DNA of 64,000 nt from Ureibacillus thermosphaericus (GCF_012396605.1 NZ_JAAXPW010000001.1:186001-250000); one strand, 5' to 3'; counted from the first letter of the stretch, positions 1-9,405 are shown. The notes: generated by a model from the sequence alone, not told the origin. Translations and numbers: made by a program.

Positions 1-1
1 A

Positions 2-523
2 CAATTAAATGATGAAAAAAAACTAGAAGAAATGTTGCTAAAGACTAAAATCGACTTAAAGCCATCTCCAAATGGACAACTAGTTTTCTTAGATGGAGAG
101 GATGTGACAAAAAAAATTCGTTCCAATGAAGTAACAGCGAATGTTCCGCAAGTTGCTTCTCTTGCAAAAGTTCGTGAAATCCTCGTAGCTAAACAAAAAC
201 AATTAGCAAAAGACGGCGCAGTTGTCATGGATGGACGAGATATAGGTACTCATGTATTAAAAGAAGCTGAATTGAAAATTTTTATGTCTGCCTCTGTTGA
301 AGAAAGAGCAAAACGAAGATTGCTTGATAATAAAAAACGAGGCATTCCTTCTGACTATGAACAGCTAAAAGAGGAAATAGCGCTTCGCGATCAGCAAGAT
401 ATGGAACGTAAAATATCGCCATTAGTTCAAGCGGAAGATGCCATTTATTTAGACACTACTCACTTATCAATTGAAGAAGTTGCAGAAAAAATTTTACATT
501 TAGCGAAAGAAAAGATGGAATAA
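2..523 (+). CDS. cmk: Cytidylate kinase, C-terminal part (5' end outside window)
   Basis: Phosphorylates CMP and dCMP with ATP in cytosolic pyrimidine nucleotide salvage. The reading frame is open from the window edge, so about 50 N-terminal residues including the P-loop are missing; 173 codons remain. The nucleoside-binding motif DGRDIGT, an acidic segment and the arginine-rich lid with EERAKRR are visible and typical of the bacterial Cmk family (normally about 224 residues). It lies upstream of the S1-domain gene, as in B. subtilis (cmk–ypfD). An internal ATG at 32 is not the real start because homologous sequence continues upstream of it. Confidence 0.93.
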   Translation, partial: QLNDEKKLEEMLLKTKIDLKPSPNGQLVFLDGEDVTKKIRSNEVTANVPQVASLAKVREILVAKQKQLAKDGAVVMDGRDIGTHVLKEAELKIFMSASVEERAKRRLLDNKKRGIPSDYEQLKEEIALRDQQDMERKISPLVQAEDAIYLDTTHLSIEEVAEKILHLAKEKME

Positions 524-588
524 TAATCGTTTCTTTTCGCGTATTTTATTCATAAAAAAGGAAATATTTAAACTATAAGGAAAAAATT

Positions 589-617
589 TTGTGTTTAAAT
601 GCAATTTCTAATAAAAT
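589..617 (+). promoter_or_regulatory. Predicted sigma-A promoter for the S1-domain gene
   Basis: TTGTGT at 589–594 and TAAAAT at 612–617 are separated by 17 bases, placed about 30 bases before the AGGAGGG ribosome site of the S1-domain gene. It fits a housekeeping promoter, but is seen only by consensus matching. Confidence 0.45.
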
Positions 618-648
618 AGATATTGTAAGATGCGAAGGAGGGTTACAT

Positions 649-1794
649 ATGTCCGAGGAAATGAACTTAGGAGTTGGCCAAGAATTTCGTGAAGGAGACA
701 TTGTAAAAGGGACTGCTGCAAAAGTTGAAGACAAAGCAGTAACCGTTACAATAGAAGGTGCACCATTTGATGGGATTGTACCAATTAGTGAACTTTCTAG
801 TTTGCACATTGAAAAAGCATCCGATGTGGTGTCTGTTGGCGATGAGCTAGAATTAATGATCACGAAAGTAGAAGAAGAAAACTTTGTTTTATCGAAACGT
901 AAAGTAGATGCTTTAAAAGCTTGGGATAAATTAGAAGAGCTATACAAAAAGGGAGAAGTTTTTGAAGCAGAAGTAAAAGATGTTGTAAAAGGCGGTTTAG
1001 TAGTTGATTTAGGAGTACGAGGATTTGTACCAGCATCTTTAGTAGAAGATTATTTCGTAGAAGACTTTGAAGATTACAAAGGTAAAACGCTAACATTCAA
1101 AATTACAGAGTTAGATAAAGAAAAAGGAAGATTAATTTTATCTCACCGTGCAGTTGTAGAAGAAGAAAAAGCAAATAAAAAGAAAGAATTGCTAGAGAGC
1201 CTAAAGCCAGGAGACGTATTAAATGGTAAAGTTCAACGATTAGCTCCATTTGGTGCCTTCGTTGACATAGGTGGCGTTGACGGGCTTGTGCACATTTCAC
1301 AAGTAGCCCATGAACATGTAGATGATATTAACACAGTTCTTCAAGAAGGGCAAGAATTGAAAGTAAAAGTTTTATCTGTTGACCCGGAAAATGAAAGAAT
1401 TTCTCTATCCATTAAAGAGACATTACCTGGTCCATGGGCAAACATTGCAGAACGTGTTTCAAAAGGTCAAGTATTGACTGGTACGGTGAAGCGTTTAGTG
1501 TCCTTCGGTGCCTTTGTTGAAGTGTTCCCAGGTGTTGAAGGGTTAGTTCATATTTCACAAATTTCTCATAAACACATCAATACCCCTCACGAAGTGTTGA
1601 AAGAAGGTCAAGAGGTTCAAGTGAAAGTGCTTGATGTTAATGAGCAAGAAAAGCGCTTATCACTAAGCATGAAAGAACTTGAAGAAAACCCAAAGCATCA
1701 AGAAGAATTTGATTATCAATTACCAGAAGAGACAACAGGATTCTCCATTAGTGATGTAATAGGGGAACAATTGAAAAAATTTACAGATCAATAA
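649..1794 (+). CDS. ypfD: 30S ribosomal protein S1 homologue (four S1 domains)
   Basis: An RNA-binding protein of 381 residues, related to ribosomal protein S1 but with four S1 (OB-fold) domains, at roughly residues 14–85, 101–168, 187–255 and 272–340. The last two carry the classic FGAFV and GLVHISQ signatures. Low-GC Gram-positive bacteria have this short form instead of the six-domain E. coli S1, and its role in translation is less certain there. The start chosen is the ATG at 649 behind a GAAGGAGGG ribosome site; the frame extends 20 codons upstream but without a ribosome site and through the predicted promoter. Confidence 0.93.
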   Translation: MSEEMNLGVGQEFREGDIVKGTAAKVEDKAVTVTIEGAPFDGIVPISELSSLHIEKASDVVSVGDELELMITKVEEENFVLSKRKVDALKAWDKLEELYKKGEVFEAEVKDVVKGGLVVDLGVRGFVPASLVEDYFVEDFEDYKGKTLTFKITELDKEKGRLILSHRAVVEEEKANKKKELLESLKPGDVLNGKVQRLAPFGAFVDIGGVDGLVHISQVAHEHVDDINTVLQEGQELKVKVLSVDPENERISLSIKETLPGPWANIAERVSKGQVLTGTVKRLVSFGAFVEVFPGVEGLVHISQISHKHINTPHEVLKEGQEVQVKVLDVNEQEKRLSLSMKELEENPKHQEEFDYQLPEETTGFSISDVIGEQLKKFTDQ

Positions 1795-1815
1795 ATTTTA
1801 TTTCGAATAAAAATT

Positions 1816-1843
1816 GCGTGCTTTAAGGAGTGCGCTTTTTTTA
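1816..1843 (+). terminator. Weak intrinsic terminator after the S1-domain gene
   Basis: GCGTGC and GTGCGC pair with two G·U wobbles around a TTTAAGGA loop and are followed by seven T. The stem is short, so termination is probably partial. Confidence 0.5.
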
Positions 1844-1925
1844 TGTCCATTTATGTCAAAAAATGATATATAATTGGATATCGTGTATAATACAAAGGAT
1901 AAGAATTTGGAAGGATGAAGGACAG

Positions 1926-3236
1926 ATGACAAAACCAGTAATCGCCATCGTAGGTCGTCCGAATGTAGGAAAATCAACAATTTTCAACCGAATTGTTGGT
2001 GAACGCATTTCCATTGTGGAAGATATACCTGGGGTGACCCGAGATCGCATCTACAGTTCGGCAGATTGGTTAAACCATGAATTTAATATTATTGATACAG
2101 GTGGAATTGATCTTGGAGATGAACCATTTTTAGAACAAATTCGTGCCCAAGCACAAATTGCCATGGAAGAGGCCGATGTGATTATTTTTATGACGAACGG
2201 TCGAGAAGGAGTAACTCTTCAAGATGAGCAAATCGCAAAAATGCTTTATAAAACAAAAAAACCAGTTGTACTGGCAGTCAATAAAATTGATAACCCAGAC
2301 ATGCGTGAATTAATATATGATTTTTATTCTTTAGGCTTTGGGGAGCCGATTCCAATTTCCGGTTCGCATGGATTAGGGATTGGGGATTTATTGGATGAAT
2401 GTGCAAAATATTTCCCTAAAGAATATGAAGATGAATATTCAGACGATGTCATTAAGTTTTCATTAATTGGTAGACCAAATGTAGGAAAATCTTCATTAGT
2501 AAATGCAATTCTCGGAGAAGAGCGGGTAATCGTTAGTGATATCGCTGGAACTACTCGAGATGCAATCGACTCTCCTTATACGTATGACGGACAAGATTTT
2601 GTCATTATCGATACGGCTGGAATGCGGAAAAAAGGGAAAATATATGAAAGCACAGAAAAATATTCCGTATTAAGAGCATTAAGAGCGATTGAACGTTCAG
2701 ATGTGGTGCTTGTCGTATTAAATGCAGAAGAGGGAATACAAGAGCAGGATAAGAAAATTGCAGGGTATGCTCATGAAGCGGGTAAAGGTATCGTCATTGT
2801 CGTGAACAAATGGGATGCCATTGAAAAAAATGAACGAACAATGAATGAATTTACCCAAACGATTCGCGATCAATTTTTATTTTTGGATTATGCTCCGATT
2901 GTGTTTGTTTCTGCTAAAACGAAACAAAGGTTGAGTCAAATTTTACCATTAGTGAAGCGGGTAAGTGAAAACCATGCAATGCGCATTCAATCTTCTTTAT
3001 TAAATGATGTAATTGAAGATGCTATTGCAAGAAACCCAGCCCCTACAGATAAAGGAAAACGTTTACGCATTTATTACACGACACAAGTATCTGTTAAGCC
3101 ACCTACATTTATCACTTTCGTAAACGATCCAGAACTCATGCATTTCTCTTATCTTCGATTTTTGGAAAACCGCATTCGTGAAACCTTTGATTTTGAGGGA
3201 ACGCCGATACGTATCATACCACGGGCACGTGAGTAA
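1926..3236 (+). CDS. der: Ribosome-assembly GTPase Der (EngA)
   Basis: Essential GTPase with two tandem G domains and a C-terminal KH-like domain, acting in late 50S subunit assembly. P-loops GRPNVGKST (about residues 10–18) and GRPNVGKSS are both intact, with DTGG and DTAG switch II motifs and NKID and NKWD specificity motifs. The length, 436 residues, equals the family norm. The ATG at 1926 is chosen because it gives the conserved N-terminus [12 protein letters not shown] and follows GGAAGGATGAAGG; an in-frame upstream ATG at 1830 would add 32 non-conserved residues. gpsA follows after 21 bases and is probably co-transcribed. Confidence 0.97.
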   Translation: MTKPVIAIVGRPNVGKSTIFNRIVGERISIVEDIPGVTRDRIYSSADWLNHEFNIIDTGGIDLGDEPFLEQIRAQAQIAMEEADVIIFMTNGREGVTLQDEQIAKMLYKTKKPVVLAVNKIDNPDMRELIYDFYSLGFGEPIPISGSHGLGIGDLLDECAKYFPKEYEDEYSDDVIKFSLIGRPNVGKSSLVNAILGEERVIVSDIAGTTRDAIDSPYTYDGQDFVIIDTAGMRKKGKIYESTEKYSVLRALRAIERSDVVLVVLNAEEGIQEQDKKIAGYAHEAGKGIVIVVNKWDAIEKNERTMNEFTQTIRDQFLFLDYAPIVFVSAKTKQRLSQILPLVKRVSENHAMRIQSSLLNDVIEDAIARNPAPTDKGKRLRIYYTTQVSVKPPTFITFVNDPELMHFSYLRFLENRIRETFDFEGTPIRIIPRARE

Positions 3237-3257
3237 AAGAGTGAGGGATAAATAAAA

Positions 3258-4271
3258 ATGAAAAAGGTAACAGTGTTAGGAGCAGGTTCATGGGGAACTG
3301 CCTTAGCAATGGTGTTGGCTGAAAATGGACACGATACATTAATTTGGAGCCACCGACATGAGCAAGCGAAAGAAATAAATGAACAACATACGAATGAAAA
3401 ATATGTTCCGAATATACAACTACCTGAAAATTTAAGGGCAACAAGTGATTTGAAAGAAGCGGCAGAACATGGAGATATCATCATTTTTGCGGTTCCGACA
3501 AAAGCGATTCGTGAAGTAGCAGAAAACATTATGAATTATTTAAATAGAAAAGTATTAATTGTGCACGTATCAAAAGGGATAGAACCAGATTCTTTAAAAC
3601 GCATCTCAGAAATTTTAGAGGAGTCTATATCCCCGCATGTGATTGAAGATATCGTCGTATTATCAGGTCCTAGCCATGCGGAGGAAGTGGTGTTGCATCA
3701 TCCAACAACGATTACTGCTGCTTGTACAAATCTCCGTTCCGCTGAAAAAATACAAGATTTATTTATGAACCAGTATTTCCGTGTCTATACAAATACCGAT
3801 GTAATCGGCGTTGAACTAGGCGGTGCATTGAAAAATGTAATTGCCTTAGCAGCAGGGATTTCCGATGGCCTAAACTATGGGGACAATGCAAAGGCAGCAT
3901 TAATTACCCGAGGACTTGCGGAAATTGCTCGTTTAGGTGTGCGAATGGGAGGCAATCCCTTCACCTTTGCAGGATTAACTGGTATGGGCGATTTGATCGT
4001 TACTTGTACGAGCGTTCATTCGCGTAACTGGAAAGCGGGGAACATGCTTGGAAAGGGCATGAAGCTGGCTGAAGTATTAGAGAGCATGGGTATGGTCGTT
4101 GAAGGAGTTCGCACGACAAAAGCTGCTTACCAGCTTGCCAAAAAATACGATGTTCCGATGCCAATTACAACTGCATTGTTTGAAGTATTATTTAATGAAA
4201 AAGAACCGAAAGATGCTGTTGATGAGTTAATGAATCGCTTAAAGAAAAGAGAAATCGATTATTTACAATAA
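3258..4271 (+). CDS. gpsA: NAD(P)H-dependent glycerol-3-phosphate dehydrogenase
   Basis: Reduces dihydroxyacetone phosphate to sn-glycerol-3-phosphate, the backbone of membrane phospholipids. The Rossmann motif GAGSWG is at residues 8–13 and the catalytic-lysine region [14 protein letters not shown] lies near residue 190. At 337 residues it is full length. The der–gpsA–yphE–yphF–spoIVA order is that of B. subtilis. It is followed by a long imperfect hairpin rather than a standard terminator. Confidence 0.97.
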   Translation: MKKVTVLGAGSWGTALAMVLAENGHDTLIWSHRHEQAKEINEQHTNEKYVPNIQLPENLRATSDLKEAAEHGDIIIFAVPTKAIREVAENIMNYLNRKVLIVHVSKGIEPDSLKRISEILEESISPHVIEDIVVLSGPSHAEEVVLHHPTTITAACTNLRSAEKIQDLFMNQYFRVYTNTDVIGVELGGALKNVIALAAGISDGLNYGDNAKAALITRGLAEIARLGVRMGGNPFTFAGLTGMGDLIVTCTSVHSRNWKAGNMLGKGMKLAEVLESMGMVVEGVRTTKAAYQLAKKYDVPMPITTALFEVLFNEKEPKDAVDELMNRLKKREIDYLQ

Positions 4272-4280
4272 AAGGACAAG

Positions 4281-4376
4281 CATTTTCGTTGCATCAATGA
4301 GCGGGTATGAAAGAATTCAAAGTCGAGTTGAGTATCGGGAACTACAAATAATACCCGTTCATGTGCAATGAAAACG
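4281..4376. repeat. Long imperfect inverted repeat between gpsA and yphE
   Basis: The left arm (4281–4308) and right arm (4351–4376) can form about 22 base pairs: an outer 13-base block with one mismatch and one G·U, a small internal loop, and an inner 10-base block (GAGCGGGTAT against ATACCCGTTC) with one G·U. The apical loop is about 42 bases. No U-tract follows, so it is not a standard terminator. It could be a processing or stabilising structure in the mRNA, or a decayed small mobile repeat. Confidence 0.55.
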
Positions 4377-4454
4377 AACGCATGTGCGTCAGTGTGTTTT
4401 GTGCCATATCATGCAAATTTGTATACATACCGCTTCTTGAAAGGAGGAATTGCA

Positions 4455-4718
4455 ATGAGTCATCCGTTATTAATGGATATAGATAAATTCGTACTTGGTG
4501 CTGCACGTGGTCCATTAGCGAACATGCACCCGATGGATGTCATGTGGGTTTCCTTTTACTCGATAGCCGCAATGATTTTATCGATTCTTATGATAACAGC
4601 AGCTCGCAAATGGGTGAATAATGCTATATTATCCTTTTTCATTAGACTGATTGCATTTATTATTTTTATATTTGGCACATTATTAATGGTTTTAGTAATC
4701 TTTACGTGGCCATCATAA
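4455..4718 (+). CDS. yphE: DUF2768-type small membrane protein (YphE-like)
   Basis: 87 residues with two hydrophobic helices, at about residues 27–44 and 54–83, and a conserved N-terminal region rich in HPMD. The position between gpsA and the YphF-type lipoprotein matches B. subtilis yphE. Function unknown. The ATG at 4455 follows AAAGGAGGA; an in-frame ATG at 4368 lies inside the preceding inverted repeat and has no ribosome site. Confidence 0.8.
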   Translation: MSHPLLMDIDKFVLGAARGPLANMHPMDVMWVSFYSIAAMILSILMITAARKWVNNAILSFFIRLIAFIIFIFGTLLMVLVIFTWPS

Positions 4719-4735
4719 ACAAAGGGGTGAAAATC

Positions 4736-5461
4736 ATGAAACAGAAACGGAAATTCATTTTTTTCATACTATTACTCTCGACATCCCTTTTACTATCTGG
4801 ATGTTTGTTTCCACAGGAAGAACGTGTTGAGAATCAAATACCTGATGAAGCTCAACTGATTGCTGTGCAAAATGCCATCGATCAATATCGAGCGGAAACA
4901 GGTGTGCTGCCGATAAAAAATAAAGATATGGATACAGATATATTTATTAAATATCCCATCGATTTCTCGAAATTGGTTCCAAAATATTTAGCGAATATCC
5001 CAGGGAATTCCTACGAAAAAGGTGGCATATTCCAATATATTATTTGGGACCCGGAAAACAATCCAACTGTAAAATTAGTAGACTTACGTTCAGCAGAAAC
5101 GATTCGAGATTTAAATATTCGTCTTCTCTCAACAAAATACATGCCTTATAAAGACAGGATTGCGGATTATGTATATTCAATAGATTTTAAGAAATTAGGC
5201 TTTGCTAAAGAACTAACTGTGCCAAGTCCATATTCGAATAATCATTTACCATTAGTTGCTTCAACAGAAGGACAAGCCTATGTAGACTACTCCATCGATT
5301 TAGCTCAGTTTATAAGAGAAAATCATTTGAAACCTGAGCCAGGAGAAGATATTCGTATGTTGCTTGTGGAAGCTTATCCAGTAGTACCGGCCTATTCACT
5401 GCCATATACTGTGAACGAGAATAATGAACCGGTATTTATGTTTGATCCAATAAAAAAATAA
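4736..5461 (+). CDS. yphF: YphF-like lipoprotein
   Basis: 241 residues beginning with a lipoprotein signal peptide: a basic n-region (KQKRK), a hydrophobic core, and lipobox LLSGC with the lipidated cysteine at 23. The rest is soluble and presumably on the outer face of the membrane; no catalytic motif was recognised. The position just before spoIVA matches yphF of B. subtilis. Start at ATG 4736 behind AAAGGGGTG, 17 bases after yphE. Confidence 0.8.
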   Translation: MKQKRKFIFFILLLSTSLLLSGCLFPQEERVENQIPDEAQLIAVQNAIDQYRAETGVLPIKNKDMDTDIFIKYPIDFSKLVPKYLANIPGNSYEKGGIFQYIIWDPENNPTVKLVDLRSAETIRDLNIRLLSTKYMPYKDRIADYVYSIDFKKLGFAKELTVPSPYSNNHLPLVASTEGQAYVDYSIDLAQFIRENHLKPEPGEDIRMLLVEAYPVVPAYSLPYTVNENNEPVFMFDPIKK

Positions 5462-5472
5462 AAAAATTTAAG

Positions 5473-5500
5473 CCTTGTACGACTTTTCGTGCAAGGTTTT
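5473..5500 (+). terminator. Intrinsic terminator after yphF
   Basis: CCTTGTACG and CGTGCAAGG flank a short ACTTTT loop and are followed by a T-rich run. It separates yphF from the sporulation promoter of spoIVA. Confidence 0.85.
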
Positions 5501-5529
5501 TCATATTTTAAGTATATAATTCATAGATT
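5501..5529 (+). promoter_or_regulatory. Predicted sigma-E (mother-cell) promoter of spoIVA
   Basis: TCATATTT at 5501–5508 is a perfect match to the sigma-E -35 consensus KMATATTT. CATAGATT at 5522–5529 matches CATACANT at seven of eight positions, with a 13-base spacer. Transcription would begin near 5536, leaving a leader of about 18 bases that contains the AGGAGG at 5541–5546. Confidence 0.8.
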
Positions 5530-5553
5530 GAAGTACGTAAAGGAGGAACTACA

Positions 5554-7032
5554 ATAGGCGAACAAATCTTTCAACAAATAGCAGAAAGAACAAATGGTGA
5601 TGTATATATTGGGGTTGTAGGGCCTGTGAGGGTTGGTAAGTCCACTTTTGTGAAAAAAATGATGGAGTCAATCGTCCTACCAAACATCGTGGATGAAGAA
5701 GAACGGAAAAGAGCACTGGACGAGCTACCACAAAGTTCACCTGGCCCAGTCATTATGACTGCAGAACCAAAATTTGTTCCTGCTCATGGTACAGAAATTT
5801 GTATTGGGGAAAGTGAAATACCTTTCCGGATTCGTTTTGCTGATTGTGTTGGTTATGTCATTGATGGGGTAAAAGGGTATGAAGATGAAAATGGACCAAA
5901 GTATGTGCACACACCATGGAACACTGAAGCTATTCCATTCCAAGAAGCAGCTCGAATCGGAACAGATAAGGTGATCCGCGACCATGCAAACATCGGTGTA
6001 GTTGTAACGACAGACGGCACTGTTAATGGGATTTCACGAGAAGCTGCACAAGTGGCGGAAGAACAAATTGTTGAACAATTGCAGGAAATCGGTAAGCCAT
6101 TCGTCATCATTTTAAACAGCCAATATCCAAACAATCAAAATACGCAAAAGTTGCGTAATGAATTGCTCTCCCGTTATAACGTTCCTGTCATTGCAATAGC
6201 TATTGATCAAATGACGTTAAATGATATGGAGTTTATTTTAGAAGAAGCTCTGTATGAATTCCCTGTGGAAGATATTGAAGTGGAAAAACCTGATTGGCTT
6301 GATGTATTAGAACCGACTCACCACGTCAATGCAACGCTTTCAGAAGCAGTTGGAAATGTGCTGAATTCTGTAACGAAAATTCGCGATGTCCATAATGCAG
6401 TAGAAGATTTAAGAGAAATTGATTTTATTGAAAGCTGCGAGATTGAAAGAGTTGATGCAGGACTTGGTGTGGCAACGGTGCGTATCACATTAAAACCGGA
6501 AATTTATAAGGCGGTTTGCAATGAATTTTTAGATGCGCCGATAGACACGAAAAAAGATTGGCTGCTCTTCATTAAAGAGGCACAAGAAGCGAAAAAAGCA
6601 CAAAAACGCTTCCGAGATGCGATTGAAGAAGCGACAATCAATGGCTATGGTGTAACGCTTCCGACGATGGAAGAGTTTGAGCCAAGTGAGCCAGAAATAA
6701 TTAAACAAAATAATTTCTACGGTGTTCGCATGAAGGCGAAAGCTCCATCTTACCATATCATACGTGTCGATATGGAATCTGAGTTCTCGCCATTAATTGG
6801 GTCAGAGTTCCACAGCCAACAGTTATTGAAAGACTTGCAGTATGCATATAAACATGATCGAGAAGCGTTATGGCAAACACAATTGTTTGGAACGCCACTG
6901 CATGAAGTGTTGACGGAAGGAATTCGATTCAAAATGAATGCTGTGCCGCCAAGTGCAAAGAAAAGAATGCGTCAAACAATTGAAAGAATGGTGAATGAAG
7001 GAGAAAAAGGACTCATTACGTTTATTATTTAA
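5554..7032 (+). CDS. spoIVA: Stage IV sporulation protein A (coat morphogenetic ATPase), apparent AUA start
   Basis: ATPase that polymerises on the forespore surface and forms the basement layer of the spore coat; expressed in the mother cell. The protein matches SpoIVA over its whole length, and with a start at 5554 it has 492 codons, the same as the B. subtilis protein. Walker A is GPVRVGKST at residues 23–31. The C-terminal region ends in FII, resembling the hydrophobic end of SpoIVA. The conserved N-terminus (IFQQIAERTNGD) is encoded upstream of the first GTG (5626), which would destroy Walker A. In frame between the stop at 5524 and 5626 there is no ATG, GTG or TTG; the codon 7 bases after AGGAGG is ATA. 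It is therefore called as a non-AUG (AUA) start, or an ATG altered by mutation or sequencing error. Confidence 0.9.
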   Translation: MGEQIFQQIAERTNGDVYIGVVGPVRVGKSTFVKKMMESIVLPNIVDEEERKRALDELPQSSPGPVIMTAEPKFVPAHGTEICIGESEIPFRIRFADCVGYVIDGVKGYEDENGPKYVHTPWNTEAIPFQEAARIGTDKVIRDHANIGVVVTTDGTVNGISREAAQVAEEQIVEQLQEIGKPFVIILNSQYPNNQNTQKLRNELLSRYNVPVIAIAIDQMTLNDMEFILEEALYEFPVEDIEVEKPDWLDVLEPTHHVNATLSEAVGNVLNSVTKIRDVHNAVEDLREIDFIESCEIERVDAGLGVATVRITLKPEIYKAVCNEFLDAPIDTKKDWLLFIKEAQEAKKAQKRFRDAIEEATINGYGVTLPTMEEFEPSEPEIIKQNNFYGVRMKAKAPSYHIIRVDMESEFSPLIGSEFHSQQLLKDLQYAYKHDREALWQTQLFGTPLHEVLTEGIRFKMNAVPPSAKKRMRQTIERMVNEGEKGLITFII

Positions 7033-7069
7033 AAAAAGTGAGATAATAAAAATAATGGAATTTTATTAG

Positions 7070-7104
7070 AAGGACTTTTTGTCATATAGACGAAAAGTCC
7101 TTTT
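7070..7104 (+). terminator. Intrinsic terminator after spoIVA
   Basis: AAGGACTTTT and AAAAGTCCTT flank a 13-base loop and are followed by TTC. It is nearly symmetrical in A/T flanks. Confidence 0.8.
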
Positions 7105-7160
7105 CATTATCCAAAGTGCCAAAAACTCAATTTTTCTTGGACAAACATGAATAAATACAG

Positions 7161-7189
7161 TTGCACCGCTTATTTCTATATGTTACTCT
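7161..7189 (+). promoter_or_regulatory. Predicted sigma-A promoter of the HU gene
   Basis: TTGCAC at 7161–7166 and TACTCT at 7184–7189 are separated by 17 bases, with a TGT extended -10 element just before the -10. Placement about 45 bases before the start codon is sensible; consensus match only. Confidence 0.4.
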
Positions 7190-7236
7190 TTTTACATGAT
7201 TTAGCTTTTTTAACCCTTTGAGAGGAGGTGAACAGT

Positions 7237-7509
7237 GTGAACAAAACAGAATTAGTAAACTCTGTTGCTGAAGCTGCAGGTCTTTCTAAGAAAGATGCTT
7301 CTAAAGCAGTAGATGCAGTATTTGATACAATTCAAAACACTCTTGCAAAGGGTGACAAAGTGCAATTAATCGGTTTTGGAAACTTCGAAGTTCGTGAACG
7401 TGCTGCACGTAAAGGTCGTAACCCTCAAACTGGGGAAGAAATTGAAATTGCTGCAAGCAAAGTGCCAGCATTTAAACCAGGAAAAGCACTTAAAGAAGCT
7501 GTAAAATAA
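7237..7509 (+). CDS. hup: DNA-binding protein HU
   Basis: Histone-like nucleoid protein of 90 residues, acting as a dimer that bends DNA; essential in B. subtilis as HBsu. It contains the dimerisation helices and the DNA-binding arm [20 protein letters not shown]. The GTG at 7237 is chosen because it gives [10 protein letters not shown], matching HU proteins, and stands 8 bases after AGAGGAGG; an in-frame GTG at 7228 overlaps the ribosome site. It is flanked by its own promoter and terminator, so probably monocistronic. Confidence 0.96.
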   Translation: MNKTELVNSVAEAAGLSKKDASKAVDAVFDTIQNTLAKGDKVQLIGFGNFEVRERAARKGRNPQTGEEIEIAASKVPAFKPGKALKEAVK

Positions 7510-7529
7510 TAGCTTCTTTAAAATTACAT

Positions 7530-7565
7530 AGAGCAGTCGTCATGAATATGATGACTGCTCTTTTT
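7530..7565 (+). terminator. Intrinsic terminator after hup
   Basis: AGAGCAGTC and GACTGCTCT form a 9-bp stem extended by TCAT/ATGA, with a T run directly after. Confidence 0.9.
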
Positions 7566-7727
7566 ACATATTATAATATTAATGAAAGATAAATCAATTC
7601 TACCATTGGAGCAAAAAAGCAACACATATAGAGTACAATTTGAGTGAAAGCCTTTTGCGATTCACGTCTGTATGTGCTACGATTCATTTTGACAGTGTTG
7701 TGCTTTGTCGATTTAGGAGGAACATAT

Positions 7728-8297
7728 ATGTCAAATGTTGATTTAAAAAAAATAGAAGAAGCTGTAAAAATGATTTTAGAGGCCGTAGGTGAAGACGTTA
7801 ATCGTGAAGGACTCATCGATACACCAAAACGCGTTTCAAAAATGTATGAAGAAATGTTTAAAGGGCTTAATGAAGATCCGCGAAGTTATTTTGAAACGGT
7901 CTTCCATGAAAACCATGATGAGCTAGTTCTTGTGAAGGATATTCCTTTTTATTCGATGTGTGAACATCACTTAGTTCCATTTTACGGGAAAGCTCATGTT
8001 GCATACATACCTCAAGATGGCCGAGTTGCTGGTTTAAGCAAAATCGGTCGATTAGTGGAATCCGTAAGTCACAGGCCTCAATTACAAGAACGAATTACAA
8101 CAACCATTGCAGATATTTTAATGGAAAAATTAGAACCGCAAGGCGTTTTTGTATTGATTGAAGCTGAACATATGTGTATGACGATGAGAGGATTAAAAAA
8201 ACCTGGGACAAAAACAGTGACTTCATGTGCAAGAGGAATTTATGAAGAAGATGACATAAAACGACAAGAAGTGATTTCATTTATTCAAATGTCTTAA
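7728..8297 (+). CDS. folE: GTP cyclohydrolase I
   Basis: Converts GTP to dihydroneopterin triphosphate, the first step of folate synthesis; called mtrA in B. subtilis, where it sits in front of mtrB as here. The zinc and active-site cluster SMCEHH has C78, H80 and H81, with a second zinc cysteine in EHMCMTMRG. 189 residues is normal for the short FolE form. Start at ATG 7728 behind TTAGGAGGAA; the frame runs 28 codons further upstream without a ribosome site. Confidence 0.97.
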   Translation: MSNVDLKKIEEAVKMILEAVGEDVNREGLIDTPKRVSKMYEEMFKGLNEDPRSYFETVFHENHDELVLVKDIPFYSMCEHHLVPFYGKAHVAYIPQDGRVAGLSKIGRLVESVSHRPQLQERITTTIADILMEKLEPQGVFVLIEAEHMCMTMRGLKKPGTKTVTSCARGIYEEDDIKRQEVISFIQMS

Positions 8298-8353
8298 TTA
8301 ACAAAATAGATTGTGATATGATAACAAAGAATATGTAAATGTGAGGGAGAAGT

Positions 8354-8575
8354 ATGAACCAATCTGATTATGTCGTAATTGAAGCAGAAGAAGATGGCGT
8401 ACATGTAATTGGGTTAACTCGTGGTGAAGATACAAAATTTCATCATTCAGAAAAATTAGATGCCGGAGAAGTGATGATAGCTCAATTTACTGAACATACG
8501 TCGGCCATGAAAATTCGTGGAAAAGCGAAAATCTATACATCGCATGGAATCATTGAAAGCCAATCAAAAAAATAA
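8354..8575 (+). CDS. mtrB: Tryptophan-activated RNA-binding attenuation protein (TRAP)
   Basis: 73-residue subunit of an 11-mer ring that, with bound tryptophan, wraps GAG/UAG repeats in mRNA leaders and shuts down tryptophan genes. It is very similar to B. subtilis MtrB (75 residues), including [12 protein letters not shown] and [12 protein letters not shown]-contact residues K34, K53 and R55 (equivalent to K37, K56 and R58) are present, as are the tryptophan-pocket residues of the QFTEHTS segment. Its main expected target, the trp operon, is not in this window although the surrounding aro genes are. Confidence 0.96.
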   Translation: MNQSDYVVIEAEEDGVHVIGLTRGEDTKFHHSEKLDAGEVMIAQFTEHTSAMKIRGKAKIYTSHGIIESQSKK

Positions 8576-8644
8576 ACCGCTCATTATGATGACGACTGTA
8601 ATAAGTGCAGTAGATTGTGCTTACATTGGAATGGAGTAATACCT

Positions 8645-9391
8645 ATGGATGCAACATATATAAAAAACCATATTGAACAATTAAAAAAGGATATTTATCG
8701 TTATGTGCAACATAAAACACTTCTGAAATATACTGGAAATCCATTGGTGGATGAAAATCAATTATTTTACATGCTGTTGCCATTTTTTAATGGAGACCAT
8801 TGGGATGATGAAAAATATGAAGGAATCATTACTGTCGGAATTGTACAAGCATCTTTAGCGGAACATGGTCTCATCAACGAGTATGATGCAACATCGAAAG
8901 AGCAGCAGCTAACAGTTCTGTCCGGCGATTATTACAGTGGTCGTTATTATGAAATATTAGCAAATTCAGGTAATATTTCTTTGATACGTCAACTTTCTGA
9001 AAGTGTTGTATTAAGATCTGAACATGAAATTCGAGTATATGAACCGAGACAATACGCCATCGATGATTGGTTAGATAGTATAACGGTTATTGAAACAGAA
9101 TGTATTAGCAGATTTTATCAACTTTACAATTACGATCAATATTTAAATATAATGCAAATCAATTTATTGATTCTACGATTACAAAATGAACTATTAAACT
9201 ATAGAGAAGGTAATAGTTCGCTCCTTTTACAAAAAATGATAGAAAGCTTTGTACCCGTTGATCATTTGAATTTTGAACAATACCTTCTGAAAAAATTGGA
9301 TGTTCTTATTCAACAATTGCAAGAATTGTTACGTATCTCTTCTATCAAAGCTGAACTTAAACAATATATTGCAGAACGGTTGATTAGATAG
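8645..9391 (+). CDS. hepS: Heptaprenyl diphosphate synthase component I
   Basis: Small, non-catalytic partner of the two-subunit synthase that makes the C35 side chain of menaquinone-7. 248 residues, similar in length to HepS of B. subtilis (about 251), with the LLPFFNGDHWDDE and LSGDYYSGRYYEILA motifs of the family. Directly followed by menG and hepT, the standard cluster. Start at ATG 8645 behind a modest GGAG; the upstream TTG at 8615 has no ribosome site. Confidence 0.9.
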   Translation: MDATYIKNHIEQLKKDIYRYVQHKTLLKYTGNPLVDENQLFYMLLPFFNGDHWDDEKYEGIITVGIVQASLAEHGLINEYDATSKEQQLTVLSGDYYSGRYYEILANSGNISLIRQLSESVVLRSEHEIRVYEPRQYAIDDWLDSITVIETECISRFYQLYNYDQYLNIMQINLLILRLQNELLNYREGNSSLLLQKMIESFVPVDHLNFEQYLLKKLDVLIQQLQELLRISSIKAELKQYIAERLIR

Positions 9392-9405
9392 AGTGAAGAA
9401 AGGTT

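Noticed and set aside
5626-7032. spoIVA starting at GTG 5626 as a shortened protein.
   Set aside because: It would remove the conserved N-terminus and the first glycine of Walker A, and has no ribosome site.
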